Assembly (NCBI RefSeq): GCF_008041835.1
Contig: NZ_VRYE01000011.1
Span: forward strand, 62,001 to 126,000
Source of the DNA: Ectopseudomonas mendocina
Lineage (GTDB): Bacteria; Pseudomonadota; Gammaproteobacteria; Pseudomonadales; Pseudomonadaceae
DNA length: 64,000 bases
Reading direction: 5' to 3'
In this document: positions 47,201-58,938 of the stretch, one piece after another
How positions within the stretch are numbered: position 1 is the stretch's first letter
Layout: each line of letters starts with the position of its first letter
Translations under genes and position numbers: made by a program
The notes under the pieces: model-generated
Told to the model about the DNA's origin: nothing
The model's database searches: none
What the model saw: only the letters and a program-made list of their open reading frames with translations

Positions 47201-47978
47201 TCATGCGGCGGTAGCGCAGCAAGGTATTGACCACTACCACGAACACCGTAAGCGCCACGGTCAGCAGCGTGATGGCGAGAGCAATGTAGCCACTGTCGAC
47301 CACTGCCATCGGCGCTTCGGATTCCGCCGTGCCGACAAAACGCGCAGCCGCCATGCCGGTGTAATGCATGCCACTGATGGCCAGGCCCATTACCAGGGCG
47401 CTGAGCAGCAGCGCCCAGGGCGTCGGCAAACGCCCCTCCAGACCGAAGCGCACCCACAACGCGAGAATCGCCAGCGCGACAGCCACAACGATGGACAGGG
47501 CAAACATCCAGGGGTCATAGCGCAACAGCGGCGCCATCTGCATCGCCGCCATACCGCTGTAATGCATGGCGCCGATACCGGCACCGACCAGTACCCCTCC
47601 GACGCAAAGCTGCTGCAGGCTGAGCTCACGCCGGGAAAGCAGACTCAATGCCACCCAGGACGCCGCCAGGCTCGGCAACATCGACAGCAGCGTGATGCCA
47701 AGATCGAAGCGCACTGCCGCGCACAGCTCGAAGGCGAGCATGCCGAGAAAGTGCATGGCCCAGATGCCGACACCCAGTGCCAGCGAACCGGTGAAGATGG
47801 TGATATGCCTGGCGACTGGATGCGCACTTTTGCGCGCCTCGCCAGCCAGTTGCAAAGCCATGCCCGCAGCGAAGGCGGCAATGGCCAGAGACAGCAGCAC
47901 GAGCGGAGCATCGTAGCTGCTGAGCACAAGGACGCCTGGGTCTGCGCCCATGATGAAGAACAACTCGATAATCGACAT
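44286..47978 (-). CDS. MHYT-PAS hybrid sensor histidine kinase with receiver and Hpt domains
   Basis: A 1230-residue membrane kinase. The N-terminus (about 15-235) is an MHYT sensor with three repeats of the motif ([22 protein letters not shown]), predicted to bind copper and sense a gas or redox signal. Three PAS domains follow (about 270-640). The kinase core has the phospho-acceptor His666 in [12 protein letters not shown] receiver has Asp947 in ILMDLQMPG. The C-terminal Hpt domain has His1088 in [11 protein letters not shown]. The ATG at 47978 begins just before the first helix. Two tandem copies of a promoter lie upstream. Confidence 0.93.
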   Translation of the reverse strand: MSIIELFFIMGADPGVLVLSSYDAPLVLLSLAIAAFAAGMALQLAGEARKSAHPVARHITIFTGSLALGVGIWAMHFLGMLAFELCAAVRFDLGITLLSMLPSLAASWVALSLLSRRELSLQQLCVGGVLVGAGIGAMHYSGMAAMQMAPLLRYDPWMFALSIVVAVALAILALWVRFGLEGRLPTPWALLLSALVMGLAISGMHYTGMAAARFVGTAESEAPMAVVDSGYIALAITLLTVALTVFVVVVNTLLRYRRMSHQLKASEQHLRSIFDTALDAIVTVDHTGTLRSANRAVSRLFGWTPDELMGRHMRTLISAPYIGGIEAQVEQYLRTGRLTLPAGERELICLTREGAEKPVRISVGVTHAGSRPLFVVFVADISERQAMEKALRESEQQYRSLISNIPGVSFRCLPDRDWTMLFISDAVQTLTGYSAEDFISKRCAIADLYHPDDYQRVADEVALAIEQARNYTVEYRLFDRDGAEHWIWESGSAVCDEQGVPRWIDGVLIDQTETKRRNAEYEGKVTAISKAMALVEFDLDGNILEINDNALALFGYNREEVVGHHHAMFCAPELVASDVYREVWAELRAGQLRMGEYRRLAKCGREVWIQASYNPIFDTDGKPFKVVKLATDLTPRRVMEQDLRAARDRAEAAAAARSSFLANMSHEIRTPMNAIIGFTELLLQTPLSGEQRRHLGTVQNSSRSLLGLLNDILDTAKLDRGAIELEQLDFSLREVCEQVIASQRLTAESKGLQLYLDYPATLSEFFCGDPLRLQQVLTNLLGNAVKFTLQGEVRLKITGEPGAMRLAVQDTGIGIAAERLEKIFEPFAQADASMSRRFGGTGLGTTISRQLVELMGGRLRVESREGQGSCFTVELPLRAGKRLAAQPRSELPALRQLNILAADDVPQNLELLQLSLEHFGHRVRCVADGEAALLAFAEERFDIILMDLQMPGVDGLEASRRIRQLEASEAREAIPIIALTASVLDQDRQDALDAGMNAFASKPLDPNALLWEMARLLGLTDVPGAVVSATQVADDSLFDWVRGSRLWGGPLPMAQAISVFITEQADLSMRLQQSVQAHDWENGRALAHRMHGAAANLALNHLSSLGREIEQAFVAHDQATLGRLLRDLERALQAIRENLPQVPQASADVLGSSIDPQVLLSHAMQLRSALVRGSLDDEALQAIERAASGSARASTLSSLRQALDDFDFDQALLVLDQLLLQLQDEETTPS

Positions 47979-48010
47979 ACAACCCCGATGCGCCGGCAGA
48001 AAGCCAGCCA

Positions 48011-48084
48011 ATTGCCAGCCTCTAAAACGACAGGGCTGAGCTTGTCAATTGCCAGCATCTAAAACGACAGGGCTGAGCTTGTCA
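48011..48084 (-). repeat. 37-bp tandem duplication carrying two sigma70-type promoters
   Basis: Two 37-bp units (48011-48047 and 48048-48084) differ at one base. On the minus strand each contains TTGACA, a 17-bp spacer and a -10 hexamer: TTAGAT in the distal unit (-35 at 48080-48085, -10 at 48057-48062) and TTAGAG in the proximal one (-35 at 48043-48048, -10 at 48020-48025). The proximal promoter would give a leader of about 35 nt to the MHYT kinase ATG at 47978. Confidence 0.75.
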
Positions 48085-48113
48085 ATTAAAGCCGTTCAAT
48101 CATTCCCATAGAA

Positions 48114-48336
48114 AAGCCCGCCGAAGCAGGAATGCTGTTCACATAAGAAATGGTCGGACGCGATGAGTCCCCTCGCCCCTTTGGGGAGAGGGTTAGGGCG
48201 GGCCGCGTTCGGAGAGGGGAAAACTGGCAGGTTTGCGGTGTTTTCAGCCCTCTCCCCCAGCCCCTCCCCCATAAATGGGAGAGGGGAGCCAAACGTGTGC
48301 AACCTTAAGTGAACAGCATTACGCCGAAGCGGGCTT
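48114..48336 (-). mobile_element. MITE-like repeat, family 2, copy B
   Basis: A 223-bp element between the kinase promoter and the htpG stop. Its ends are inverted repeats of about 33 bp with mismatches in the middle: AAGCCCGC...AATGCTGTTCACATAAG at the left and CTTAAGTGAACAGCATT...GCGGGCTT at the right. On the minus strand the interior aligns with the element at 43081-43254. The GAGGGGA-rich core resembles short repeats common in many proteobacteria. No coding potential. Confidence 0.8.
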
Positions 48337-48354
48337 GTTCCAGTACCTGGCAGA

Positions 48355-50259
48355 TCAGGCGGACAGTTCCACCAGCAGCTTGTTCAGGCGCTGCACGTAG
48401 GCGGCGGGATCTTTCAGGCTGTCGCCGGCAGCCAGCGCGGCCTGGTCGAAGAGAATGTGCGACAGATCGGTGAAGCGATCTTCATCCGGCTCGGCATCCA
48501 GGCGCTCGATCAGCGGGTGCGCCGGGTTGAACTCGAAGATCGGCTTGGACTCAGGCACTTTCTGCCCGCTGGCCTCGAGAATCTGGCGCATCTGCAGGCC
48601 CAGATCCTGTTCGCCAATGGCGAGGATCGCCGGCGAGTCGGTCAGGCGGTGGGAGACGCGCACTTCGGCCACCTGCTCTCCCAACGCGCCCTTGAGCCGC
48701 TCGATCAACCCTTCCTTGGCCTTGGCGACTTCTTCCTGGGCCTTCTTGTCTTCTTCCGAGTCCAGCTTGCCCAGATCCAGGTCGCCACGCGCCACGTCGA
48801 CGAACTGCTTGCCATCGAACTCGGTCAGGTAGCTCATCAGCCACTCGTCGATGCGGTCGGTAAGCAGCAGTACTTCGATGCCTTTCTTGCGGAACACTTC
48901 CAGGTGCGGGCTGTTCTTGATCTGCGCGTAGGACTCGCCGGTGAGGTAGTAGATCTTGTCCTGACCTTCCTTGACCCGACCGAGGTAGTCGGCCAGCGAC
49001 ACCGACTGCTCGTCGCCCTCGCCGGCAGTGGAGGCGAAACGCAGCAGGCCGGCGATCTTCTCCTTGTTGGCGAAGTCTTCCGCCGGACCTTCCTTGAGCA
49101 CTTGACCGAAGGCCTTCCAGAAGGTCTTGTAGTCGTCCGGCTTATCCTTGGCGAGTTTCTCCAGCATGTCCAGCACGCGCTTGGTCAGCGCCGACTTCAT
49201 CGAGTCGATGACCGGACCGGACTGCAGGATTTCGCGGGAAACGTTCAGCGACAGATCGTTGGAATCGACCACGCCCTTGATGAAACGCAGGTACAGCGGC
49301 AGGAACTGATCGGCCTGGTCCATGATGAACACGCGCTGCACGTAGAGCTTGAGGCCCTTGGGTGCTTCGCGGTGGTACAAGTCGAACGGAGCACGCCCCG
49401 GCACGTAGAGCAGCGAGGTGTACTCCAGCTTGCCTTCGACCTTGTTGTGGCTCCAGGTCAGCGGGTTCTCGAAGTCATGGCCAACGTGCTTGTAGAACTC
49501 CTGATATTCCTCGTCCTTGATCTCGTTACGCGGACGGGTCCACAGGGCGCTGGCGCGGTTGACGGTTTCCCACTCGACCTCGGCAGGCTTGTCCTTTTCT
49601 TCACCATAGTGCTCTTTCGGCAGCTCGATTGGGAGCGCGATATGGTCGGAGTACTTCTTGACGATATTGCGCAGACGCCAGCCATCGGCGAACTCTTCTT
49701 CACCGCTCTTCAGGTGCAGGACAATGCGGGTGCCGCGTTCGGCTTTCTCGACGTTGGCAACCTCGAACTCGCCCTCGCCCTTGCTCGACCAGTGCACGCC
49801 CTCGGCAGCAGCCAGACCGGCACGACGGGTGAAGACCTCGACCTCATCAGCAACGATAAAGGCCGAATAGAAACCCACGCCGAACTGGCCGATCAGGTGC
49901 GAATCCTTTTTCTGGTCGCCGGACAGGTTCTTCAGGAAATCGGCGGTACCGGATTTGGCAATGGTACCCAGGTGGGTGATGACCTCTTCGCGACTCATGC
50001 CGATGCCGTTGTCTTCGAGGGTGACGGTCTTGGCGTCCTTGTCGAAGCTCAGGCGGATCTTCAGCTCAGCATCGCCCTCAAGCAGCTCGGGCTTGTCCAA
50101 TGCCTCGAAACGCAGCTTGTCGGCGGCGTCGGAAGCGTTGGAGATCAACTCGCGCAGGAAGATTTCCTTGTTCGAGTACAGCGAATGGATCATCAGGTGC
50201 AGCAGCTGCTTCACCTCGGTCTGGAAGCCCAGGGTTTCTTTTTGAGTTTCCACACTCAT
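48355..50259 (-). CDS. htpG: Chaperone HtpG (Hsp90)
   Basis: A 634-residue bacterial Hsp90. The N-terminal GHKL ATPase domain has [28 protein letters not shown] and [11 protein letters not shown]; the middle domain has NVSREILQ; the C-terminal dimerisation domain is complete. It refolds stress-damaged proteins in the cytoplasm. A heat-shock promoter is directly upstream (separate entry). It is a single-gene unit. Confidence 0.98.
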   Translation of the reverse strand: MSVETQKETLGFQTEVKQLLHLMIHSLYSNKEIFLRELISNASDAADKLRFEALDKPELLEGDAELKIRLSFDKDAKTVTLEDNGIGMSREEVITHLGTIAKSGTADFLKNLSGDQKKDSHLIGQFGVGFYSAFIVADEVEVFTRRAGLAAAEGVHWSSKGEGEFEVANVEKAERGTRIVLHLKSGEEEFADGWRLRNIVKKYSDHIALPIELPKEHYGEEKDKPAEVEWETVNRASALWTRPRNEIKDEEYQEFYKHVGHDFENPLTWSHNKVEGKLEYTSLLYVPGRAPFDLYHREAPKGLKLYVQRVFIMDQADQFLPLYLRFIKGVVDSNDLSLNVSREILQSGPVIDSMKSALTKRVLDMLEKLAKDKPDDYKTFWKAFGQVLKEGPAEDFANKEKIAGLLRFASTAGEGDEQSVSLADYLGRVKEGQDKIYYLTGESYAQIKNSPHLEVFRKKGIEVLLLTDRIDEWLMSYLTEFDGKQFVDVARGDLDLGKLDSEEDKKAQEEVAKAKEGLIERLKGALGEQVAEVRVSHRLTDSPAILAIGEQDLGLQMRQILEASGQKVPESKPIFEFNPAHPLIERLDAEPDEDRFTDLSHILFDQAALAAGDSLKDPAAYVQRLNKLLVELSA

Positions 50260-50317
50260 GGTTATCTAACTCCACATGCAGGACTATGCCGCGCGGGCGG
50301 CGGCGGATGTCATGCAG

Positions 50318-50344
50318 ATGGGGGGCAGTCTGATCAATTTCAAG
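50318..50344 (-). promoter_or_regulatory. Sigma32 (RpoH) heat-shock promoter of htpG
   Basis: On the minus strand CTTGAAA (50338-50344) is followed after 14 bp by CCCCAT (50318-50323), matching the RpoH consensus CTTGAAA-N(11-16)-CCCCAT. It lies about 60 bp before the htpG ATG and right after the end of the upstream membrane-protein gene. Confidence 0.85.
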
Positions 50345-50347
50345 GGC

Positions 50348-51595
50348 TTAGGGCTCGAGCAGTTCCAGGCGAGCAATTTCCTCCGGTTTGAAACTGAAAC
50401 TGGCTTGTCCGCCACCGCTGCCCATTTGCTGGCTGAGGCGGATGCTACCGTCGGCATCGATCCCCACGAAGCGACCTTCGACGGTGCCGCCACTGGCCCG
50501 ACTCAAACGCATGCTGAGCATGCGGTACTGCTCCGGGTTGCGCTGCAGGCGCGCCAGGCTGAAACGTTGGCGGCGATCCATTGGCCGGCTTTGCCGCTCC
50601 ACGACCGGTGCGGCTTCAGGCGATGCCTGCGGCTGAGGCGTGACACTGTTGGGCAATGCGGCAAATCGGTCGCCCTCCACCCCCCAGCCTTGCTCGGCGC
50701 GTTTGTGCAGGCGCAGCGGCAGACGCTCGTCACGCCCATCGACCTGCGCCTCGACCTGCAACTGCAAGTGATCGCCCGTGAAGCTGAACACCGGCAATTT
50801 CAGTTCGCCCACGTTGCGAGTAGCGAAACGACGCTGCAGATAGTCATGCAGCACATGGGCGATGGTGTCGCGCGAGTCGAAGCGCGTATCGACCCGGCCA
50901 TCGACATAACGCAAGCGGTCACGGTACAACTCGACACGCCCGCTGAGGCTGGTCTTGAAGCGCGGCGGCATGACCAGATGAAAGTCTCCGACCAGCCTGT
51001 TGGGCGCTTGCGGCTGCAGGTCCAGGTGCAGCGTGTAGCCACGGCTCAGGTGACGGGCCTCGGGTAGATCCTGTTCCGGGAGCAACCAGCTCAGCTCGAC
51101 CTCCGGAAGCTCGCCAGTATCCTGCGGCAACACATCGACCCGTACCGCCCCCTCGCCAGCCTGTGGCAGGCGAATGCTCAGCTCACGCAAGGCGAAGAAA
51201 TCCAGCCCCTCGCGCAACACCAGCACACCATCGATCAGTTCACCCTGCTGCGGTCGAAAGGGCTGGCCATTGAGCTCGCCCGCAAGGTCGATAGCCAACT
51301 CAGCCGGCGCCTGCGTCTCGGGCTTGAGCCAGTCGAGACGGACTATCGCCGCCAGGCGCTCGGCATCCTTGCTGGCCAGCATCGTCAGCCCCACCACCAG
51401 AGGAATGCAGCCCAGCGCAATCAGCCCCACGGCACTGCGCGCACGCGGCCAGTGACGCAGTATGTAGATCAGGGTGATGGGTGCAATAAGGCTGCCCCAG
51501 CCCCATAGCAGGCTGGTGGCGAAAGCACGCATCACCAGCCACACCAGGCCCGCCAGCATCAGCAACAGGCCACCAATAATCAGCAATGCGTCCAT
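50348..51595 (-). CDS. Conserved hypothetical membrane protein
   Basis: A 415-residue protein with two or three N-terminal membrane helices (about 3-80: ALLIIGGLLLMLAGLVW, then a second and a third segment), followed by about 330 mostly hydrophilic residues with alternating beta-like character, probably periplasmic. The last 60 residues (MDRRQRFSLARL, VEGRFVGIDADGSIRL) look like a small separate barrel. I do not recognise a family. The ATG at 51595 directly precedes the first helix; AAGGAT lies upstream. A single gene ending next to the htpG promoter. Function unknown. Confidence 0.72.
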   Translation of the reverse strand: MDALLIIGGLLLMLAGLVWLVMRAFATSLLWGWGSLIAPITLIYILRHWPRARSAVGLIALGCIPLVVGLTMLASKDAERLAAIVRLDWLKPETQAPAELAIDLAGELNGQPFRPQQGELIDGVLVLREGLDFFALRELSIRLPQAGEGAVRVDVLPQDTGELPEVELSWLLPEQDLPEARHLSRGYTLHLDLQPQAPNRLVGDFHLVMPPRFKTSLSGRVELYRDRLRYVDGRVDTRFDSRDTIAHVLHDYLQRRFATRNVGELKLPVFSFTGDHLQLQVEAQVDGRDERLPLRLHKRAEQGWGVEGDRFAALPNSVTPQPQASPEAAPVVERQSRPMDRRQRFSLARLQRNPEQYRMLSMRLSRASGGTVEGRFVGIDADGSIRLSQQMGSGGGQASFSFKPEEIARLELLEP

Positions 51596-51898
51596 CCGGA
51601 TAATCCTTGTCAACAATTCGCTGCGCTGCCGGCCGTGCCTCTGCCGGACGCGACTCAACCCTGGTGCTTCGACCTTGCGCCGTGTGCACAGCCCGCCACG
51701 ATAAAGAGCCACGCTGCGCGAATCTATCGAGAAGTCGATGATTCTGGGCAAATCTGCACTGCAGCGCATCAACAGACATCGCACCCCCCCGTACATCCGC
51801 TGCGTCCAGGGAACTTCTCCGGCACGCTGGCACTCGAAGAGGCAGTGTGTTCAGGCTTCGCCTGGCCGCCGCAAACTCTCACACATGGAGTGATAACC
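51596..51898. other. 303-bp divergent intergenic region
   Basis: Lies between the divergent starts of the 415-residue membrane protein and the small lipoprotein. I find GGAG at the right end as the lipoprotein ribosome-binding site, but no convincing -35/-10 pair, operator or repeat. Open frames through it have no protein-like character. Confidence 0.5.
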
Positions 51899-52189
51899 GT
51901 GAAAAAAACCCTGACTTATGCCCTGCTGCTTGCCACTGCCCTGGGCCTCGCCGCCTGCGAGAAAACCCCGGAAGACAAGATGGAGTCGGCCAAGGAGTCA
52001 GTCTCCGAAGCGATGGAGAACCTGGGCGATGCAGCCAAAGATACGGGCGAAGCCATCGAACAGAAAACCAATGAAGCCCTGGGTAACGAACCCACCACCG
52101 GCGAGAAAATTGAGGATGCGGCCAGCGATGCGGCCGACGCCATCGAGGATGCTGGCGACGAAGTGAAAGATGCCGTCGACGCTCAGTAA
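51899..52189 (+). CDS. Small acidic helical lipoprotein
   Basis: A 96-residue protein starting with GTG at 51899 (GGAG 8 nt upstream). The signal peptide ends in a lipobox (LAAC, Cys19). The mature 78 residues are highly charged and built from short repeating helices (DKMESAKESVSEAMENLGDAAKDTGEAIE, described here as its pattern; then ASDAADAIEDAGDEVKDAV), similar in style to LEA-like or YtxH/CsbD-type stress proteins. It is followed by a strong terminator, so it is a single-gene unit. Precise function unknown. Confidence 0.8.
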   Translation: MKKTLTYALLLATALGLAACEKTPEDKMESAKESVSEAMENLGDAAKDTGEAIEQKTNEALGNEPTTGEKIEDAASDAADAIEDAGDEVKDAVDAQ

Positions 52190-52208
52190 TCCCGAGTGAT
52201 GAACAAGG

Positions 52209-52233
52209 AAGGCCCGCAATGCGGGCCTTCTTT
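52209..52233 (+). terminator. Rho-independent terminator after the small lipoprotein
   Basis: Stem AAGGCCCGC/GCGGGCCTT with a 3-nt AAT loop, then CTTT. It lies 19 bp after the lipoprotein stop and abuts the stop of the convergent MAPEG gene, which it may serve too. Confidence 0.88.
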
Positions 52234-52628
52234 CATTTCAGCGCCGGGCTGAGCATCAGCAACAGGCTGCACACCAACCCTACCACCCACACCAGACTGC
52301 GCTGCCAGTGCAGATCCCACCAGTAGCACAGCAGATACAGTACACGGCTGACGACGAAGGTGATCGCCAGCACGTCAACCAGAGTGCCATAGGTTTGCGT
52401 GGCATGCGCCATCAGCACACCTGCTGCAAACAGCGGAAAGGCCTCGATGCTATTGAGATGCGCCGCCAGAGCACGCGCACCAAACCCCGTCAGGCGCGCC
52501 TGCTGGGCGCGCGGGTGGCGGTTGTCATAGCGCCCGCCGCCCTCCTCGGCCATGGCCTTGGCGACGGGTGCCTTGGCGATGAAGATCAACAAGGCGCTGA
52601 TGAACACGCACCAGAATGGAATGCTCAT
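52233..52628 (-). CDS. MAPEG family membrane protein
   Basis: A 131-residue protein with four hydrophobic helices and the MAPEG-family pattern ARLTGFGARALAAHLNSIEAFPLFAAG. Eukaryotic members act in eicosanoid and glutathione metabolism; bacterial ones are mostly uncharacterised. The ATG overlaps the DUF599 stop by 4 bp, so both are co-translated inner-membrane proteins. Confidence 0.87.
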   Translation of the reverse strand: MSIPFWCVFISALLIFIAKAPVAKAMAEEGGGRYDNRHPRAQQARLTGFGARALAAHLNSIEAFPLFAAGVLMAHATQTYGTLVDVLAITFVVSRVLYLLCYWWDLHWQRSLVWVVGLVCSLLLMLSPALK

Positions 52629-53359
52629 TCACTTTTCTCCTTGGCCACCTCGGCGGTCGGCGTTGGGGTATAGACCATCACTTCCAACACATCCGAATGG
52701 AACTCACGGCGATACAGCACCACGACCACGCCGGCCGTGACCAGCATGAAGAACCAGGGATTGACGAACCAGGCCAGCGTCGCCATGCCGAAGTAATAGG
52801 CGCGCAGACCGAAGTTGAACTGGTTGGCCGCCATCGAGATCACCCGCGCGGCACGCTCGGCGAAGGCCTTGCGCTCCTGCTCGGTGACATGCCGCTCACC
52901 GACCATAGGCGCCGAGCCCACCAGCACGGCGGCGAAGTTGTATTGGCGCATGCACCAACTGAAGGTGAAGAAGGCGTAGACGAAGATGATGCACAGGCAC
53001 AGCAGCTTGATTTCCGACAACCCCCGACTGGCCTGTTGCACGAAGGGAATGTCGGCCAACAACGACAGCGCACGGTCGGAGGCCCCCAGCACGGTGAGGA
53101 TACCGGCCAGAATGATCAGGGTGCTGGAGGCAAAGAAAGAAGCATTGCGCTCGAGATTACCGATCACGTTGGCGTCGGCGATGCGGTTGTCGCGCAGCAG
53201 CATGCGGCGCATCCAGTCTTCCCGGTACAGGTGCAGCACACTGGCCAGGCAGGGTGTGGTTTGCGCCTTCAGGAAGGCGTAGCGGGTATAACCGCCCCAG
53301 CAGACGACGAACCAGAGCGCAGCGAGTACATGAGGCAGGTACGGATAGCTGTTGAGCAT
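52625..53359 (-). CDS. DUF599 family membrane protein
   Basis: A 244-residue inner-membrane protein with about four helices. The early WFVVCWGGYTRYAFLKA, the basic loop REDWMRRMLLRDNRIADANVIGNL and the helix SFFASSTLIILAGILTVLG fit DUF599, whose function is unknown to me. First gene of a two-gene unit with the MAPEG gene. Confidence 0.85.
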   Translation of the reverse strand: MLNSYPYLPHVLAALWFVVCWGGYTRYAFLKAQTTPCLASVLHLYREDWMRRMLLRDNRIADANVIGNLERNASFFASSTLIILAGILTVLGASDRALSLLADIPFVQQASRGLSEIKLLCLCIIFVYAFFTFSWCMRQYNFAAVLVGSAPMVGERHVTEQERKAFAERAARVISMAANQFNFGLRAYYFGMATLAWFVNPWFFMLVTAGVVVVLYRREFHSDVLEVMVYTPTPTAEVAKEKSE

Positions 53360-53463
53360 GCCAACTCCTTGTAGGACTACCGCGGATTATAGCCAGCCTG
53401 CCTCTTTCCTTGTTCGACAAAAAAGGGCGCCTTGTGGGCAGCCTCGTTTGTCTTACACGGCGC

Positions 53464-54777
53464 TTAAGCCGTGGCGCTCTGGCGCAGACCCAGAATGCGA
53501 TCCAGCACTACCATTACTGCCAGCGTCACCGCCACCGGCAGCAGCCAGCCCAGGCTCTGACCGGCCAGCGGCAGTTGCCCGAACCAGGCCGGCACCTTGT
53601 CGGCCCAGGGCGTCGCAGCAACACCATCGGCCACACCGAAGACCAGGGTAACGGCCATCACCGGCACGAACACCAGCGGCTGGGATACCCACAGACGATT
53701 GGCCAGGCTCAGGGCGACCAGCACGATGGCCAGCGGATACAGGCCGACAAGCACCGGGATGGAGAAGCTGATCAGCTGAGTCAGGCCCTGATTGGCCACC
53801 AGCAGGCTGAACAGCCCGAAGGCAATCACCACGCTGCGATAGGACACCGGCAGCAGCTTGCTGAAGAACTCGCCGCAGGCGGTCAACAGGCCTACCGCGG
53901 TGGTCAGGCAGGCCAGGGTGATGACCACCGCCAGCAGCAGACTGCCTGGGGTGCCGAAGGTGTGCTGGACATAGGTAGTCAGAATCTGCACGCCATTTTG
54001 CGCATCGCCCGCGATACCCTGGCTGGTTGCGCCGAGGTAGAACAATGCCAGATACACCAACGACAGGCCGATGGCTGCAATGATGCCGGCGATGACCGAG
54101 TAACGGGTCACCAGCCCCGCATCACTGACGCCGCGGTCGCGAATCGCGCTGGCGATTACGATGCCGAAGACCAGTGCACCCAGGGTATCCATGGTCAGGT
54201 AGCCCTGCAGGAAGCCTTGCACCAGCGGCGCCTCGCGATAGCTCTCGGCGACCACACCGATCTCGCCGGCGGGAGCAAACAAGGCAGCGCCGCCCAGCAC
54301 CAGCAGCGCAGCCAGCAGTACCGGGGTGATGAATTTGCCGATGCGATCGACCAACCGTCCCGGATTGAGGGAAAGGAACAACACAGCAGCGAAATACAAC
54401 AGGGTGTAGATCAGCAGCGGTGCACCTTCATTGCCGGTGAACGGCGCGATGCCCATCTCGAACGACACCGCGGCCGTGCGCGGCGTGGCAAACAACGGGC
54501 CGATGGCCAGGTAAACCGCTACCGCGAGGATTGCGCCGGCAATCCTGCCCAGGGGTGCGGTAAGCAGGTCCATGCCGCCACCGACACGCGCCAGGGCTAC
54601 CACGGTCAGCAGTGGCAGGCCGACGCCGGTAAGTAGAAAACCGAGCGCCGCGGGAAGCAGATTCTCCCCAGCAGCCAGACCGGCGCTGGGCGGGAAGATG
54701 ATGTTGCCCGCGCCAAGAAACAGCGCAAAAGTCATGAAGCCGAGGGCCAGGAGGTCCGAGCCTTTCAAACGAGTCAT
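53464..54777 (-). CDS. braB: Branched-chain amino acid:cation symporter (LIV-II)
   Basis: A 437-residue, twelve-helix carrier of the BrnQ/BraB family that imports leucine, isoleucine and valine with Na+ or H+. The opening MTRLKGSDLLALGFMTFALFLGAGNIIFPP, cited here by its GAGNIIFPP signature, is characteristic, as is TPRTAAVSFE. The ATG at 54777 is preferred; the longer frame adds a non-membrane stretch of leader. It is a single gene. Pseudomonas has several paralogues (braB, braZ, brnQ), so the exact symbol is tentative. Confidence 0.9.
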   Translation of the reverse strand: MTRLKGSDLLALGFMTFALFLGAGNIIFPPSAGLAAGENLLPAALGFLLTGVGLPLLTVVALARVGGGMDLLTAPLGRIAGAILAVAVYLAIGPLFATPRTAAVSFEMGIAPFTGNEGAPLLIYTLLYFAAVLFLSLNPGRLVDRIGKFITPVLLAALLVLGGAALFAPAGEIGVVAESYREAPLVQGFLQGYLTMDTLGALVFGIVIASAIRDRGVSDAGLVTRYSVIAGIIAAIGLSLVYLALFYLGATSQGIAGDAQNGVQILTTYVQHTFGTPGSLLLAVVITLACLTTAVGLLTACGEFFSKLLPVSYRSVVIAFGLFSLLVANQGLTQLISFSIPVLVGLYPLAIVLVALSLANRLWVSQPLVFVPVMAVTLVFGVADGVAATPWADKVPAWFGQLPLAGQSLGWLLPVAVTLAVMVVLDRILGLRQSATA

Positions 54778-55135
54778 AAGGGGAAATACCACAAGCAGGA
54801 AATCGAAGAATTGCGGGGGTTTCCTTGAGGGATCCGGGAAACGTCGCCCGAGCGTTTGGCTCGAACCACTGCATGCATCGCCAGGCGCTTGTGACACCAA
54901 GGACACGGTAAGGGGCGGATACTAGCGAAAAGCGTCCTGCAGCAGCACAGTTGCCGGACAAGCTGTCGGACTGACGTAACTGACTGTCGCATCAGCAAAA
55001 GTTATTCAGACTGGGAACACCACAGCGGCGTATTTCTGCCGCGTTGATACGCAGCGTCGTGGCCACCACGCCCCATCACTGTACATAAAAAAAGACCACC
55101 CGAAGGTGGTCTCTTTGCGAGCAGTCAGCGAAGAT
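54778..55135. other. 358-bp gap: braB leader and sucD terminator
   Basis: The left part holds the region upstream of braB on the minus strand; a possible -10 TAGTAT lies near 54922, which would leave a leader of about 140 nt containing a GAGCCAAACGCTC hairpin. No regulator site is recognised. The right end holds the sucD terminator (separate entry). Confidence 0.45.
55086..55112 (-). terminator. Rho-independent terminator of the suc operon
   Basis: On the minus strand: stem AGACCACC/GGTGGTCT with loop TTCG, followed by seven to eight T residues, 24 bp after the sucD stop. A textbook intrinsic terminator ending the sucA-to-sucD unit. Confidence 0.95.
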
Positions 55136-56022
55136 TTAGGCCTTCTTGACTTCCCAACCGGTCAGCTCGGCCAGGGCCTTGCCGATGTCAGCCAGGGAAC
55201 GCACGGTTTTCACACCAGCGTCCTGCAGTGCAGCGAACTTCTCGTCTGCAGTGCCCTTGCCGCCGGAGATGATGGCGCCAGCATGGCCCATGCGCTTGCC
55301 GGGAGGAGCGGTTACACCAGCGATGTAGGAAACCACCGGCTTGGTGACGTTGGCCTTGATGAAGGCAGCCGCTTCTTCCTCGGCCGAACCGCCGATCTCA
55401 CCGATCATGACGATCGCTTCGGTCTTCGGATCTTCCTGGAACAGCTTCAGGATATCGATGAAGTTGGAGCCCGGGATGGGGTCACCGCCGATACCCACGC
55501 AGGTGGACTGGCCGAAGCCGGCGTCGGTGGTCTGCTTCACGGCTTCATAGGTCAGGGTGCCCGAACGGGACACGATGCCGACTTTGCCTGGCAGGTGGAT
55601 GTGACCCGGCATGATGCCGATCTTGCACTCACCGGGAGTGATCACGCCCGGGCAGTTCGGGCCGATCAGACGCACGCCCAGCTCGTCGCACTTGACCTTG
55701 GCTTCCAGCATGTCGATGGTCGGGATGCCTTCGGTGATGCAAACGATCAGCTTGATGCCGCCGTTGGCCGCTTCCAGGATCGAGTCCTTGCAGAACGGAG
55801 CCGGAACGTAGATCACGGACGCTTCAGCGCCAGTGGCTTCTACGGCTTCCTTGACGGTGTTGAACACCGGCAGGCCCAGGTGGGTGGTGCCCCCCTTGCC
55901 CGGAGTAACGCCGCCAACCATCTTGGTGCCGTAGGCGATGGCTTGTTCGCTATGGAAGGTGCCCTGCGAGCCGGTGAAACCCTGGCAGATGACCTTGGTG
56001 TCTTTGTTGATCAGGATGCTCA

Positions 56023-56023
<1 letters not shown>
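55136..56023 (-). CDS. sucD: Succinyl-CoA synthetase alpha subunit
   Basis: SucD (295 residues) carries the CoA-binding Rossmann domain ([16 protein letters not shown]) and the active-site phosphohistidine in [10 protein letters not shown]. With SucC it converts succinyl-CoA to succinate with substrate-level phosphorylation. Its ATG overlaps the sucC stop by one base. Last gene of the cluster. Confidence 0.98.
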
Positions 56024-57189
<1,166 letters not shown>

Positions 57190-57400
57190 GCTTGTCTACC
57201 GTCTTCGTTTAGGTATTGCGCATTCGGCGCTGTACTTGTGATACCGCGCCACCTGTGACTGCCGAAACAGTCCGCCGGGCCTTCCGCCGCGAGTGAAACT
57301 CGACGCGGGCAACTCGCCGTGGTTCTGCTTGCAAACACCGCCGCAACGATGGGGCGATTACGCGACGCCCCGCCTACCACGACGGCTTACAACAATTTGT

Positions 57401-57426
57401 GTGGCTGGAGCTAACCGCCCAGCCAC
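57401..57426. other. Stem-loop between lpd and sucC
   Basis: An 8-bp perfect stem GTGGCTGG/CCAGCCAC with a 10-nt loop, just after the lpd stop. There is no T run on the minus strand, so it may be an attenuating or mRNA-end-stabilising hairpin rather than a full terminator. Confidence 0.45.
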
Positions 57427-57435
57427 TTTTGACGC

Positions 57436-58938
<1,503 letters not shown>

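Noticed and set aside
48457..50391. 644-codon plus-strand open frame over htpG
   Set aside because: Antisense to a complete Hsp90 gene and without domain features.
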